From an uncultured Alphaproteobacteria bacterium (GTDB taxonomy: Bacteria; Pseudomonadota; Alphaproteobacteria; UBA7985; CAJQQZ01), in NCBI GenBank assembly GCA_905480445.1, contig CAJQQJ010000280.1:1-31541 (forward strand): a stretch of 31,541 bases of DNA, read 5' to 3'. Below are positions 24,212 to 31,541 of this stretch, in pieces (position 1 is the stretch's first letter; the number at the start of each line of letters is the position of its first letter). The position numbers were made by a program, and so were the translations under genes. A model generated the notes under the pieces. It made no database searches. It was given only the letters and a program-made list of their open reading frames with translations, and was not told the DNA's origin.

Positions 24212-25360
24212 ATGCTTTCCTTTGCCACCCGACGTTTTTTTATCCTGCTATTAACCTTGTTGGTTGTTTCCTTCTCGGTTTTTGTAGTTGTCGCCTCAAA
24301 CGAACGTGCTTTGCGCGCTTTGGCTGTTGGTGAACTCGGATCTCGGACAACACCAGAAGAAGCAAAAAGTTGGATAAATAGAGAAATTTTTCATAAATGC
24401 CCTAAGGGTGAAAGAGATCTCGCAAATTGTGAGCCCTATCCCGTTTATGAACGCTACTGGGATTGGTTGAGCGGTTTTGTCGTTGGTGATTGGGGGTATT
24501 CGATTGTGTTTAAGAAGCACATTCTAGGTTATTCTGAATACAAATTGGATTCTCGGGGTGAGGTCATTAAAGATCGTGATGGCGTCCCAAGGCCCAACAA
24601 AGACCCCTGGGGGGTTATAAACGAAAGACTAACAGCGACAGGAATATTGGCCTTCTGGACCTTTATTCCAATGGTCTTCTTCGCACTGTTGGTGGGCGTC
24701 ATCGCCGGCATGAATGAGGGATCGAAAACGGACCGAAGTTTGTCGGTGCTTTCAATTGCTACTACTTCTATGCCGGAATATGTTTCGGGAATTTTATTTA
24801 CAGTTTTGTTTGCCACTTCCTTTGGCGTCTTCGCCTGGCTGGCTGCGTTCTTTGATATATTCTCCTTCACCGATACTTGGTTCGACAGTTGGGCCAAACG
24901 ATCGCCGTTGAAGGCCGTGTCGAACTACGATAAGGACGGCACTTCTTTTGCTGTCTTGTTCTTGCCCGTAATCACTGTGGCAATTTATGGTTTTGGTTAC
25001 ATCGCGCGGATGACCCGCGCTTCGATGGCTGAAGTCATGGCATCACAGTATATACGCACAGCCATTTTGAAGGGCGTACCCCGCCGCAAAGTGGTTCTAT
25101 CTCACGCACTTCGCAATGCGCTTATCGCGCCTTTCACGATCATTATGCTCCAGTTCCCATTCCTGTTGAGCGGTGTGGTGATTGTTGAGATTATCTTTAA
25201 TTACAAGGGTTTTGGATTTGCCCTCAACAAAGCAGCGACAAACATGGACTTCAACTTGATTGTGGCTTGTTCCGTCGTCTCAGTGATTGTGGTGTTGTTG
25301 ACCCAGTTCATATCGGACATCGGATACATTATCCTTAACCCACGCCTTCGTAAGCAATAG
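24212..25360 (+). CDS. ABC transporter permease, DppB/OppB type
   Basis: This 382-residue inner-membrane subunit of the dipeptide-type importer starts with LSFATRRFFILLLTLLVVSFSVFVVVAS as the first membrane helix, shown here in two parts: LSFATRRFFI and LLLTLLVVSFSVFVV. Later helices lie at about 147-168, 185-212, 249-270, 305-328 and 347-370. The cytoplasmic coupling loop reads YIRTAILKGVPRRKVVLSHA near residues 278-297, the EAA-type loop that contacts the ATPase. DppB proteins are usually 310-340 residues. The extra length is mainly a hydrophilic stretch at about 35-145 between the first two helices, which includes two cysteines and charged repeats and probably faces the periplasm. It lies 12 bases before the second permease gene. 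Its expression is probably set by readthrough of the terminator at 24126. Confidence 0.9.
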   Translation: MLSFATRRFFILLLTLLVVSFSVFVVVASNERALRALAVGELGSRTTPEEAKSWINREIFHKCPKGERDLANCEPYPVYERYWDWLSGFVVGDWGYSIVFKKHILGYSEYKLDSRGEVIKDRDGVPRPNKDPWGVINERLTATGILAFWTFIPMVFFALLVGVIAGMNEGSKTDRSLSVLSIATTSMPEYVSGILFTVLFATSFGVFAWLAAFFDIFSFTDTWFDSWAKRSPLKAVSNYDKDGTSFAVLFLPVITVAIYGFGYIARMTRASMAEVMASQYIRTAILKGVPRRKVVLSHALRNALIAPFTIIMLQFPFLLSGVVIVEIIFNYKGFGFALNKAATNMDFNLIVACSVVSVIVVLLTQFISDIGYIILNPRLRKQ

Positions 25361-25371
25361 GAGACAAGATC

Positions 25372-26598
25372 ATGGTTTTTTTCTCCTTACTAGGTGAAAT
25401 GTTTGTAACTCTCTGGCCAGTGTGGCTAGCGCTCTTAATCGTGATGGGTGGCTCTTATATGAACCGCCATCGCATGGGTCTCTATGGCCACATTTATGAC
25501 AGTCCTGTCGGGATGATCGGTCTTTTCTTGGTGCTTTTCTGGGTTTTCTGCGCCTTGCTTGCCGGTTTCATGGACCTTTATGGCCCACTAGAAACCGTCA
25601 AAGGCATGAAAAATGCGCCGCTTATGTCGGTGCCGACCACAGTAGAAAATGCCCAACCCTTTATCTTTGGCGGTGACAAGATTCAGCGAGATGTATTTTC
25701 GCGGATAATTTGGGGAACACAATTGGTTCTACCAATTGCAATTTTTGCAACTGCGGTATCATTTACGGTGGGTATCACCTTGGGGCTTGCTGCTGGCTAC
25801 AAAGGCGGTTGGCTTGATACGATCATTTCCTTTATCGCCAACGCGGTTCTGTCCTTCCCTGTGATTGTCCTTTTCTACTTGATCGTTTTGATGGGTAAGG
25901 AATCAAATCTGCCAATCGCACTCGCAGGGATCATATTTCTCTTTCCAATTGCCTTGTTGTTTTTTGGACTCTTCGGCTACTTCGGTGGTTGGTCTCGGAA
26001 GCTATTGATTGCCTGTTTGATAATCGGGCCATTCTTGGTCTTTGCTTATCTGCGTCTTGCCTACAACCTGCCGGGCCTTGGATGGCTTGCAGATTGGGCG
26101 GCGCGAACATTCGGAGGTGGCGACCAAGAAACGGCATCCTCTATCACCATCTGGGTCCGCGATTTCCTTCGTCTGCCTGGTAACATGTTGAACGTTTTTG
26201 TGGCTGTCTCTTTTGCATCCGCTCCCGGTGCCTTCCGTATTGTGCGCGGTTTGGCTTTGGACACAAAAACCAGGGATTACGTTTCTGCTGCTGAAACCCG
26301 CGGTGAGAACGCTTGGTACATTATGATTTTTGAGATCCTACCAAACGTTCGTGGTCCGCTGATCGTTGATGCTGCGCTGCGTGTTGGCTACACAACTATT
26401 CTTCTGGGCACGCTTGGTTTCCTCGGCATCGGCCTTGGTACGGAAAGTCCGGATTGGGGTTCTATGATCAACTTTGGGCGATCTTTGTTGCGGATCTATC
26501 CACACATGGTTCTACCGCCAGCGATTGCCATCATGACGTTGGTTCTTGGTCTTAACCTGCTGGCAGATGCCATGCGTGAACAGTCTTTGAAGGATTAG
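25372..26598 (+). CDS. ABC transporter permease, DppC/OppC type
   Basis: This is the second permease of the importer, 408 residues, preceded by a GGAGA ribosome-binding site. Helices are evident near residues 12-24, 42-66, 119-143, 153-178, 183-203 and 208-228, and then through the C-terminal third. The coupling loop is YVSAAETRGENAWYIMIFEI near residues 303-322, followed by LPNVRGPLIVDAALRVGY and GTLGFLGIGLGTESPDWGSM, a strong family signature. Typical DppC proteins have about 280-310 residues. The surplus here is an added hydrophobic segment plus a loop around 185-260, inserted between the usual core helices. It ends four bases before the ATPase start, which implies co-translation. Confidence 0.9.
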   Translation: MVFFSLLGEMFVTLWPVWLALLIVMGGSYMNRHRMGLYGHIYDSPVGMIGLFLVLFWVFCALLAGFMDLYGPLETVKGMKNAPLMSVPTTVENAQPFIFGGDKIQRDVFSRIIWGTQLVLPIAIFATAVSFTVGITLGLAAGYKGGWLDTIISFIANAVLSFPVIVLFYLIVLMGKESNLPIALAGIIFLFPIALLFFGLFGYFGGWSRKLLIACLIIGPFLVFAYLRLAYNLPGLGWLADWAARTFGGGDQETASSITIWVRDFLRLPGNMLNVFVAVSFASAPGAFRIVRGLALDTKTRDYVSAAETRGENAWYIMIFEILPNVRGPLIVDAALRVGYTTILLGTLGFLGIGLGTESPDWGSMINFGRSLLRIYPHMVLPPAIAIMTLVLGLNLLADAMREQSLKD

Positions 26599-26602
26599 AG
26601 CA

Positions 26603-29026
26603 ATGCCATTTGATCAAAATCACGATCCTTCCGTTCCAATTCTTGAATGCGAGGATCTTTGTATCTCCTATTTCACGCGTGCTGGTGAAATCCCAGCCGT
26701 TGTGGACTTTAATTGCAAGATTATGTCCGGAGACGCCATGGGCATTGTTGGTGAGTCCGGCTGTGGTAAATCCACAGTTGCGCTCGCGATCATGAACTAC
26801 ATGGGTAAAAACGGCGCCATCGTTAACGGATCAATCCGCTACAAAGGCCGCGATATGCTGACCATGTCAGACGAGGAGCTTAATGAACTCCGCGGCTCTG
26901 ACATTGCGATGGTATACCAGGAGCCCATGGCTTCGCTCAATCCTGCGATGTTGATTGGCAAACAACTCATTGAAGTGCCAATGATCCATGAGGGTGCCAG
27001 CAAGGATGAAGCTTGGGAACGAGCACGTGATATGCTTGCCAAGGTTCGTTTGCCTGATCCAGAACGTCTGATGAAAGCCTATCCGCACCAGATCTCTGGT
27101 GGTCAGCAACAGCGTGTTGTGATTGCCATGGCGCTGCTGTCCAACCCTTCCTTGCTCTTGCTGGATGAACCAACAACAGCCTTAGATGTGACGGTTGAAG
27201 CTGGCATTGTTGATCTCATTAAGGAAATCGCGGAAGAGCATGGCACATCGATCATTTACATTTCCCATAACCTGGGCTTGATCCTTGATACCTGCCGCCG
27301 AATTACTGTGATGTATTCCGGTGAAGCAGTAGAGACCGGCACAGTTCATCAAGTCTTTGATGAAATGCGCCACCCTTACACAAGGGGATTGTTCAACGCG
27401 ATCCCATTGCCGGGTGCCGACAAACACAGCCGGCCGCTTATTCCTATCCGAGGGCAGTTGCCGCTTCCCCATGAACGGCCTAAGGGTTGTAACTTTGGCC
27501 CACGCTGTGATTTCTACGATGAGACGCGCTGCAACGCTGGAAAAATTTATCCCGCGGAAATCACCGAAGGTCACGAAAGCCGTTGTGTTCGTATCGATGA
27601 AATTGACTGGGATGCGCCACCGATTGCAGATTACACCTACGAAGGGGCAGTTCTCGGTGATATCGTATTAGAGGTCAAAAACCTCAAGAAGCATTACTCG
27701 GTCACCAAAGGCGTTTTCGCAACATCAGAGCAGGTGGTTAAAGCCAACGAGGACATCAATTTTGTCGCTCGCGCTGGTGAGACAGTTGCCATCGTTGGCG
27801 AGTCTGGCTGTGGTAAGTCAACCTTCGCTAAAGTCATGCTGGGCCTTGAGACCGCTACTGAAGGCTCGATCATGCTGAAAGGCCAAGAGCTGGGTTATGA
27901 GCCTGTCATCAAGCGCTCCCACGATACTGTCAGCCGCTTGCAAATGGTATTCCAGAACCCGTTTGACACTCTAAACCCCAGCCATACTATTGGCTTCCAA
28001 ATCATGCGCGTTCTTGAGAAGTTCAAGATTGGTGGTGACAAGGATGATCGTAAGGGCATTATCAACACTCTGCTCGACCAAGTGAAACTGCCGCGTGACT
28101 TCGCGATCCGCCGCCCACGCCAACTTTCAGGTGGTCAGAAACAGCGTATCGGTATCGCCCGTGCATTCGCCGGGCATCCTGATGTTGTTGTGGCCGATGA
28201 GCCAGTGTCTGCGCTTGACGTTTCTGTCCAGGCTGCTGTGACGGGCTTGCTGACAGATATCCAGCGTGAGAACCAATCGACGCTGCTATTCATCTCCCAT
28301 GACCTTTCGGTCGTGCGTTATCTGTCCGATAAAATCGTCGTTATGTATCTTGGCTACATTGTCGAGCAGGGAACAACGGACGAGGTCTTTGCACCTCCTT
28401 ATCACCCTTATACAGAGGCCTTGCTTTCGGCCGTTCCTATTGCTGATACATCGATCGTTAAGAAACGCATTGTGCTTACCGGTGAGATACCTTCGGCAAT
28501 GAACCCACCAACGGGCTGTCCTTTCCAAACCCGTTGCCACCGTAAGATCGAAGGGCTTTGTGACCGCGAGTTGCCGCCGCACAAGAACCTCGGCAACGGC
28601 CACACCGTTTTCTGTCATTTGGATCAAGAAGTGTTCGACTCGATGGAGCCCATCATTCAGATGAAGGCTTCCAAAGAAAAACCGAAGACGGAAGCAAAAC
28701 CTGCTCCAACGCCGAAGAAGGCAGCCCCTAAGGCAAAATCTTCACCAAAGGCCGCAGCTAAATCTGCGGGAACAGTTAAACCTAAGAACATCATGAGCAA
28801 GGCTCCAGCCCAGCCCGATGATTTAAAGAAGGTGAATGGTATTGGCCCTAAGTTTGAGAAACTTCTCAACAAGAACGGTGTTTACACATTCCAACAACTG
28901 GCTGAATTCAAAAAGGCTGACGTTGCATGGTTGTCGGAGCAGATCGGTACTTTCCCTGATCGTATAGACCGTGATGAGTGGGTTAAAAAAGCCAAGGTTT
29001 TGGCAAAGGCCGCCAAAAAGAAATAG
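26603..29026 (+). CDS. Fused dipeptide-type ABC ATPase (DppD-DppF) with C-terminal helix-hairpin-helix domain
   Basis: This single 807-residue protein holds both importer ATPases. The first domain has Walker A GESGCGKST at 50-58, the signature ISGGQQQR and Walker B LLLLDEPTTALDV. Its oligopeptide-type C-terminal motif contains CNFGPRCDFYDETRC near residues 293-307, with cysteine spacing like that of the iron-sulfur-linked Dpp ATPases. The second domain has GESGCGKST near 399, LSGGQKQR, VVADEPVSALDV and a matching CPFQTRCHRKIEGLC. A Lys/Ala/Pro-rich linker (about 690-738) leads to an unexpected C-terminal domain at 739-807, DDLKKVNGIGPKFEKLLNKN and onward. It resembles the helix-hairpin-helix tail found on some alphaproteobacterial NuoE proteins. 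The core drives uptake; the tail's role is unknown. A terminator follows the gene. Confidence 0.93.
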   Translation: MPFDQNHDPSVPILECEDLCISYFTRAGEIPAVVDFNCKIMSGDAMGIVGESGCGKSTVALAIMNYMGKNGAIVNGSIRYKGRDMLTMSDEELNELRGSDIAMVYQEPMASLNPAMLIGKQLIEVPMIHEGASKDEAWERARDMLAKVRLPDPERLMKAYPHQISGGQQQRVVIAMALLSNPSLLLLDEPTTALDVTVEAGIVDLIKEIAEEHGTSIIYISHNLGLILDTCRRITVMYSGEAVETGTVHQVFDEMRHPYTRGLFNAIPLPGADKHSRPLIPIRGQLPLPHERPKGCNFGPRCDFYDETRCNAGKIYPAEITEGHESRCVRIDEIDWDAPPIADYTYEGAVLGDIVLEVKNLKKHYSVTKGVFATSEQVVKANEDINFVARAGETVAIVGESGCGKSTFAKVMLGLETATEGSIMLKGQELGYEPVIKRSHDTVSRLQMVFQNPFDTLNPSHTIGFQIMRVLEKFKIGGDKDDRKGIINTLLDQVKLPRDFAIRRPRQLSGGQKQRIGIARAFAGHPDVVVADEPVSALDVSVQAAVTGLLTDIQRENQSTLLFISHDLSVVRYLSDKIVVMYLGYIVEQGTTDEVFAPPYHPYTEALLSAVPIADTSIVKKRIVLTGEIPSAMNPPTGCPFQTRCHRKIEGLCDRELPPHKNLGNGHTVFCHLDQEVFDSMEPIIQMKASKEKPKTEAKPAPTPKKAAPKAKSSPKAAAKSAGTVKPKNIMSKAPAQPDDLKKVNGIGPKFEKLLNKNGVYTFQQLAEFKKADVAWLSEQIGTFPDRIDRDEWVKKAKVLAKAAKKK

Positions 29027-29040
29027 TTAAACAACCAAAT

Positions 29041-29055
29041 AGCCTGCAACAGGCT
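29041..29055. repeat. Short perfect hairpin downstream of the transporter operon
   Basis: AGCCTG and CAGGCT pair perfectly around a CAA loop. No T-tract follows directly. It may add 3'-end stability ahead of the main terminator. Confidence 0.4.
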
Positions 29056-29063
29056 ATGGGCTG

Positions 29064-29102
29064 AAAAGGGTGGAGCGGCTTCGGTCTCTCCGCCCCTTTT
29101 TT
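29064..29102. terminator. Bidirectional intrinsic terminator between convergent operons
   Basis: AAAAGGGTGGAG (29064-29075) pairs with 29088-29100 with one T-G pair and one bulged C, around a 12-base loop, and the plus strand continues into a six-T run. On the minus strand the A-run becomes a T-tract, so it can also end the HI0933-family transcript, whose stop codon lies at 29101-29103. Confidence 0.8.
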
Positions 29103-30291
29103 ATGCGTGTTGTCCAGCGACCCAACCCGATGACCAAGCCCACTGAAAATTAAAGCCGCCAAGGTGGCCTGTCACATCAACAACTTCACCAACAAAATAG
29201 AGCCCAGGTACTAGTTTTGATTCCATCGTCTTCGAAGAGAGCTGGTCGCTATCTACTCCACCAAGCGTCACTTCGGCAGTTCGGTAGCCCTCTGTTCCCG
29301 CTGGAACAAGGTTCCACCGATTGATAAGGTCTCCCAGACGGCGCAGTGGTTGGTCACCGATCTCAGCCAGACGCCCAGCAAGGTTGATGCGAGCGGCGAG
29401 CTTCTCTGCTAAGCGGTGGGGGAGTGAGCGAGAAAGAAAGGCCACTAAGTCTGCCTTCGGCTCGTCTTGCTTAGCACTGAGGAGCTCATCGCTGAGGTTT
29501 TGATCAGGGCAAAGATTAACTTGGATCGGCGAGCCTTCACGCCAGTATGACGAAATTTGTAAGATGGACGGGCCAGATAGACCTCGATGAGTAAAAAGCA
29601 GCCCTTCGCGGAACGACACCTTCCCAAAGGAAACCACCGCATCAACTGACAGCCCGGCTAAGTCGCGACAAAATTCAAGTAGCTCATCTGTAAAGGTTAG
29701 CGGTACCAAGCCAGGTCGAGTCTCTATTAAATCGTGTCCAAACTGGCTTGCGATTTGGTAGCCAAAGCCCGTGGCACCGATCTTCGGAATGGACTTGCCA
29801 CCACAAGCAACAACCAGTGACTTACTCGCAAGATCCCCAATTGTACTGGTTATGGAAAAGTTGTTCGCGCCCTTGGCGATACTTGAAACCTCTGTGCCGT
29901 TCTTGATGGTGACACCTGCGTCCTTGGCTTCCGTCAACAACATATCAATAATCTCGACAGACTTGCCATCACAGAAGAGCTGACCGAGCGCCTTTTCATG
30001 GTACGCAATACCGTGTTTCGCCACCTTGTCGATGAAAGACCATTGATCAAATTGTTTTAGTGCTGACTTGAAGAAATGAGGATTGGCGGAAAGGAAGTTC
30101 TTTGGCGAAGTTTCGAGATTGGTGAAATTGCAGCGGCCTCCGCCGGAAATTCTGATCTTCTCGCCAATACGTTTTGCGTGATCGATGATGAAGACTTTTT
30201 GGCCGCGTTTCCCGGCCTCGATAGCGCACATCAGACCAGCAGCGCCAGCGCCGATTACTATCACATCATAGAGTTTGGGATCACTGGCCAC
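29101..30291 (-). CDS. HI0933/YhiN (BaiN)-family FAD/NAD(P)-binding protein
   Basis: This is a flavoprotein of the HI0933/YhiN family, 396 residues from the chosen start. The open frame reaches an ATG at 30405, but that would add some 38 residues of poor quality. The GTG at 30291 is preceded by AAAGGT and starts just before YDVIVIGAGAAGLMCAIEAG, where the family normally begins. KRIGEKIRISGGGRCNFTN follows near residue 42, the family's hallmark. The C-terminus (TLGGVDSDQLSSKTMESKLV, then GLYFVGEVVDVTGHLGGFNF and QWAWSSGW) re-forms the FAD site. The physiological reaction of most members is not known; one gut clostridial relative has been linked to bile acid reduction. It is divergent from uppP with 88 bases between the starts. 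Confidence 0.85.
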   Translation of the reverse strand: MASDPKLYDVIVIGAGAAGLMCAIEAGKRGQKVFIIDHAKRIGEKIRISGGGRCNFTNLETSPKNFLSANPHFFKSALKQFDQWSFIDKVAKHGIAYHEKALGQLFCDGKSVEIIDMLLTEAKDAGVTIKNGTEVSSIAKGANNFSITSTIGDLASKSLVVACGGKSIPKIGATGFGYQIASQFGHDLIETRPGLVPLTFTDELLEFCRDLAGLSVDAVVSFGKVSFREGLLFTHRGLSGPSILQISSYWREGSPIQVNLCPDQNLSDELLSAKQDEPKADLVAFLSRSLPHRLAEKLAARINLAGRLAEIGDQPLRRLGDLINRWNLVPAGTEGYRTAEVTLGGVDSDQLSSKTMESKLVPGLYFVGEVVDVTGHLGGFNFQWAWSSGWVAGQHA

Positions 30292-30379
30292 AGACTTACC
30301 TTTTGCTGGAAAAACTCTATGGCCATCGGGCCGAGAGTTATATAGACAGAACCAGCTCTCGCCATTGGAAAGCCAAAAC

Positions 30380-31219
30380 GTGCCGCTACGCCTTATTATC
30401 ATCATCGCCCTGTTGCAAGGGATAACCGAATTCCTACCGATTTCGTCCTCCGGTCATCTTATTTTAGCTTGGGAAGCCTTTGATCATTTCGAGCTGATGT
30501 TGCCGATAATAACTGAGGCCGACAAGATGGTGATCGATATTGCGGTTCATGTCGGCACGCTGTTCGCCGTTGTCGTCTATTTTTGGCAAGATGTACTCCG
30601 CTTGGTGAATGGTTTGTGGGTTATCGTGCGTAAACGCTGGAACTCTAATGCTGAGTTGTTAGTTAAAGTTCTGATCGCCTCCATTCCAGTTATTCTGGCC
30701 GGCCTCGTCATAAAGGAGTTTGTCTCCTTGTTCCTGAGGTCACCTTGGATCATAGCAGTGACGACGATCCTTTTTGGATTACTGCTTTGGTTGACAGACC
30801 GTGCCACAATGACCGTGAGAAAAGTTGATCACATATCCTACAAAGAGGCGTTCTTTATCGGTGTGATGCAGGTTTTGGCTTTAGTTCCTGGAACCAGCCG
30901 TTCAGGCATCACTATGACTGCCGGGCGCATGTTGGGTATGGAGCGGGCGGAAACTGCAAGGTTTTCCATGCTGTTAGCAATTCCGGCAATCGGTGGTGCT
31001 GGTGCCCTCGCAGGGTTGGACTTGTTTTTGGCTGGAAACTCTGCGCTCACAGAAACGGCTTTTTGGGCAGCATTGATCTCCTTCGTTGCCGCGATCTTTG
31101 CGATCTGGGCGATGATGGGTTGGTTGAAGAGGGCCAGTTTTGCGATTTTTGTCCTCTACCGCCTTTTACTTGGTGGTTTGCTGTTATTCCTCCTCTTCAT
31201 GGGCAACATTGCGGCCTGA
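30380..31219 (+). CDS. uppP: Undecaprenyl-diphosphatase
   Basis: UppP (BacA) removes a phosphate from undecaprenyl pyrophosphate, recycling the lipid carrier for peptidoglycan synthesis at the inner membrane; high levels confer bacitracin resistance. From the GTG at 30380 the protein has 279 residues, the usual length. The open frame extends back to 30275, but the extra residues overlap the divergent gene's leader and are not like the family. Two signatures are clear: LLQGITEFLPISSSGHL at residues 11-27 (E17 catalytic) and VPGTSRSGITMTAGRMLG near 173-190. Multiple hydrophobic helices follow. GGAAAG lies close upstream of the GTG. It is not in an operon with any other gene here; a tRNA gene comes 120 bases later. 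Confidence 0.93.
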   Translation: MPLRLIIIIALLQGITEFLPISSSGHLILAWEAFDHFELMLPIITEADKMVIDIAVHVGTLFAVVVYFWQDVLRLVNGLWVIVRKRWNSNAELLVKVLIASIPVILAGLVIKEFVSLFLRSPWIIAVTTILFGLLLWLTDRATMTVRKVDHISYKEAFFIGVMQVLALVPGTSRSGITMTAGRMLGMERAETARFSMLLAIPAIGGAGALAGLDLFLAGNSALTETAFWAALISFVAAIFAIWAMMGWLKRASFAIFVLYRLLLGGLLLFLLFMGNIAA

Positions 31220-31293
31220 TGTATCCGCGAAACAGGTCTCGTTACACTCGGCTTCTGAAGCAGGAGAGAAATTGAGTCGGCAGTACTCTTTCG

Positions 31294-31321
31294 TTGACAA
31301 AGAAGCCACAATAACTCAAAA
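31294..31321 (+). promoter_or_regulatory. Candidate tRNA promoter
   Basis: A perfect TTGACA at 31294-31299 lies about 40 bases before the tRNA-Leu start, followed after 16 bases by a weak -10 (TCAAAA). Location and -35 quality favour a real promoter; the -10 does not. Confidence 0.4.
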
Positions 31322-31339
31322 CCGCGCCTACCTCACCAA

Positions 31340-31425
31340 GCTCTGGTGGCGGAATTGGTAGACGCGCAGGCTTCAGGTGCCTGTTCCCGCAAGGGAGTGG
31401 AAGTTCGAGTCTTCTCCAGGCACCA
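31340..31425 (+). tRNA. tRNA-Leu (anticodon CAG), CCA encoded
   Basis: This is an 86-base class II tRNA that reads CUG codons. The D-arm is GCG/CGC around GAATTGGTAGA-type loop bases. The anticodon stem CAGGC/GCCTG holds the loop TTCAGGT with CAG at 31374-31376. The long variable arm TCCC-GCAA-GGGA typical of tRNA-Leu follows. The T-arm is GGAAG/CTTCT with loop TTCGAGT, and the gene ends in ACCA. The acceptor stem is odd: the 5' strand GCTCTGG has seven bases, but only six (CCAGGC) remain between the T-stem and the discriminator A. U3 is left unpaired. Everything else is canonical. Confidence 0.93.
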
Positions 31426-31541
31426 CATGGTGAGGGGCGGAAGCCTCCTTCTGCGTTGCTAAATGTTTCTTCACATCGAATAACTGGTCGTGAATAAGTT
31501 CAGATAGATGTGAGACAAAAAATTGTTGCCAAGATTTAGGC
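31426..31541. other. Short sequence after tRNA-Leu, nothing recognised
   Basis: These 116 bases to the window's end contain no open frame of note. GGC-GGAA-GCC near 31437-31446 could form a tiny hairpin, but there is no T-run to make it a terminator. Confidence 0.5.

Noticed and set aside
29027..29102. Small RNA gene between the convergent operons
   Set aside because: The two hairpins are explained as 3'-end structure and a terminator, and no promoter precedes them.
30292..30405. Long start of the HI0933-family protein at 30405
   Set aside because: It would run across the uppP start, and the extra residues do not belong to the flavoprotein fold; GTG at 30291 has a ribosome-binding site and fits.
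31340..31425. tRNA gene as an integration site for a mobile element
   Set aside because: No integrase and no repeat of the tRNA 3' end was seen in the window, although the sequence stops 116 bases after the tRNA, so this cannot be tested fully.

Overview
The window looks like chromosomal DNA from a marine-type alphaproteobacterium with medium GC content. Several things point there: an AruI-like decarboxylase, a non-pyrrolysine MttB-family methyltransferase paired with dimethylglycine-dehydrogenase-like flavoproteins, pcaF/pcaD, a helix-hairpin-helix tail of the kind seen on alphaproteobacterial NuoE, and a CCA-encoding tRNA-Leu. The genus cannot be fixed from the sequence alone. No transposase, integrase, phage gene or CRISPR array was seen.

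Region 1 (1-18076) is a long, almost entirely plus-strand catabolic cluster. It starts with the 3' part of an Old-Yellow-Enzyme/FAD amine demethylase, which ends head-on against a minus-strand metallo-beta-lactamase-fold hydrolase. A class III aminotransferase, a threonine ammonia-lyase, a GMC flavin oxidoreductase, an MmgE/PrpD protein, an AruI-like ThDP decarboxylase and the two subunits of an aconitase-X enzyme follow. The region closes with two tandem FAD-GcvT oxidoreductases of the dimethylglycine/sarcosine dehydrogenase type and an MttB-family methyltransferase. My reading is that N-methyl groups of a quaternary or tertiary amine are removed by MttB, the two FAD-GcvT enzymes and the OYE demethylase. 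The carbon skeleton would then be deaminated, decarboxylated, oxidised and dehydrated. The substrate is unknown, and no cognate corrinoid protein is visible.

Region 2 (18100-22113, minus strand) reads, in transcription order, a DUF3095 protein that resembles a class III nucleotide cyclase, then pcaD, pcaF and a fatty-acid-hydroxylase/sterol-desaturase-family membrane protein. The last three genes are tightly spaced. PcaD and PcaF belong to the lower beta-ketoadipate pathway, but the other pca genes are not here.

Region 3 (22114-29102, plus strand) is a complete dipeptide/opine-type ABC importer. It has a regulatory region, a Tat-exported binding protein, a strong terminator inside the operon, two unusually large permeases and one fused two-domain ATPase carrying a Lys/Ala/Pro linker and a C-terminal helix-hairpin-helix domain. 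It lies beside the catabolic genes and may bring in their substrate, but this is inference.

Region 4 (29101-31541) is housekeeping in character: an HI0933/YhiN-family flavoprotein and divergent uppP, both apparently with GTG starts, then a tRNA-Leu(CAG) whose acceptor stem is one base short on its 3' side.
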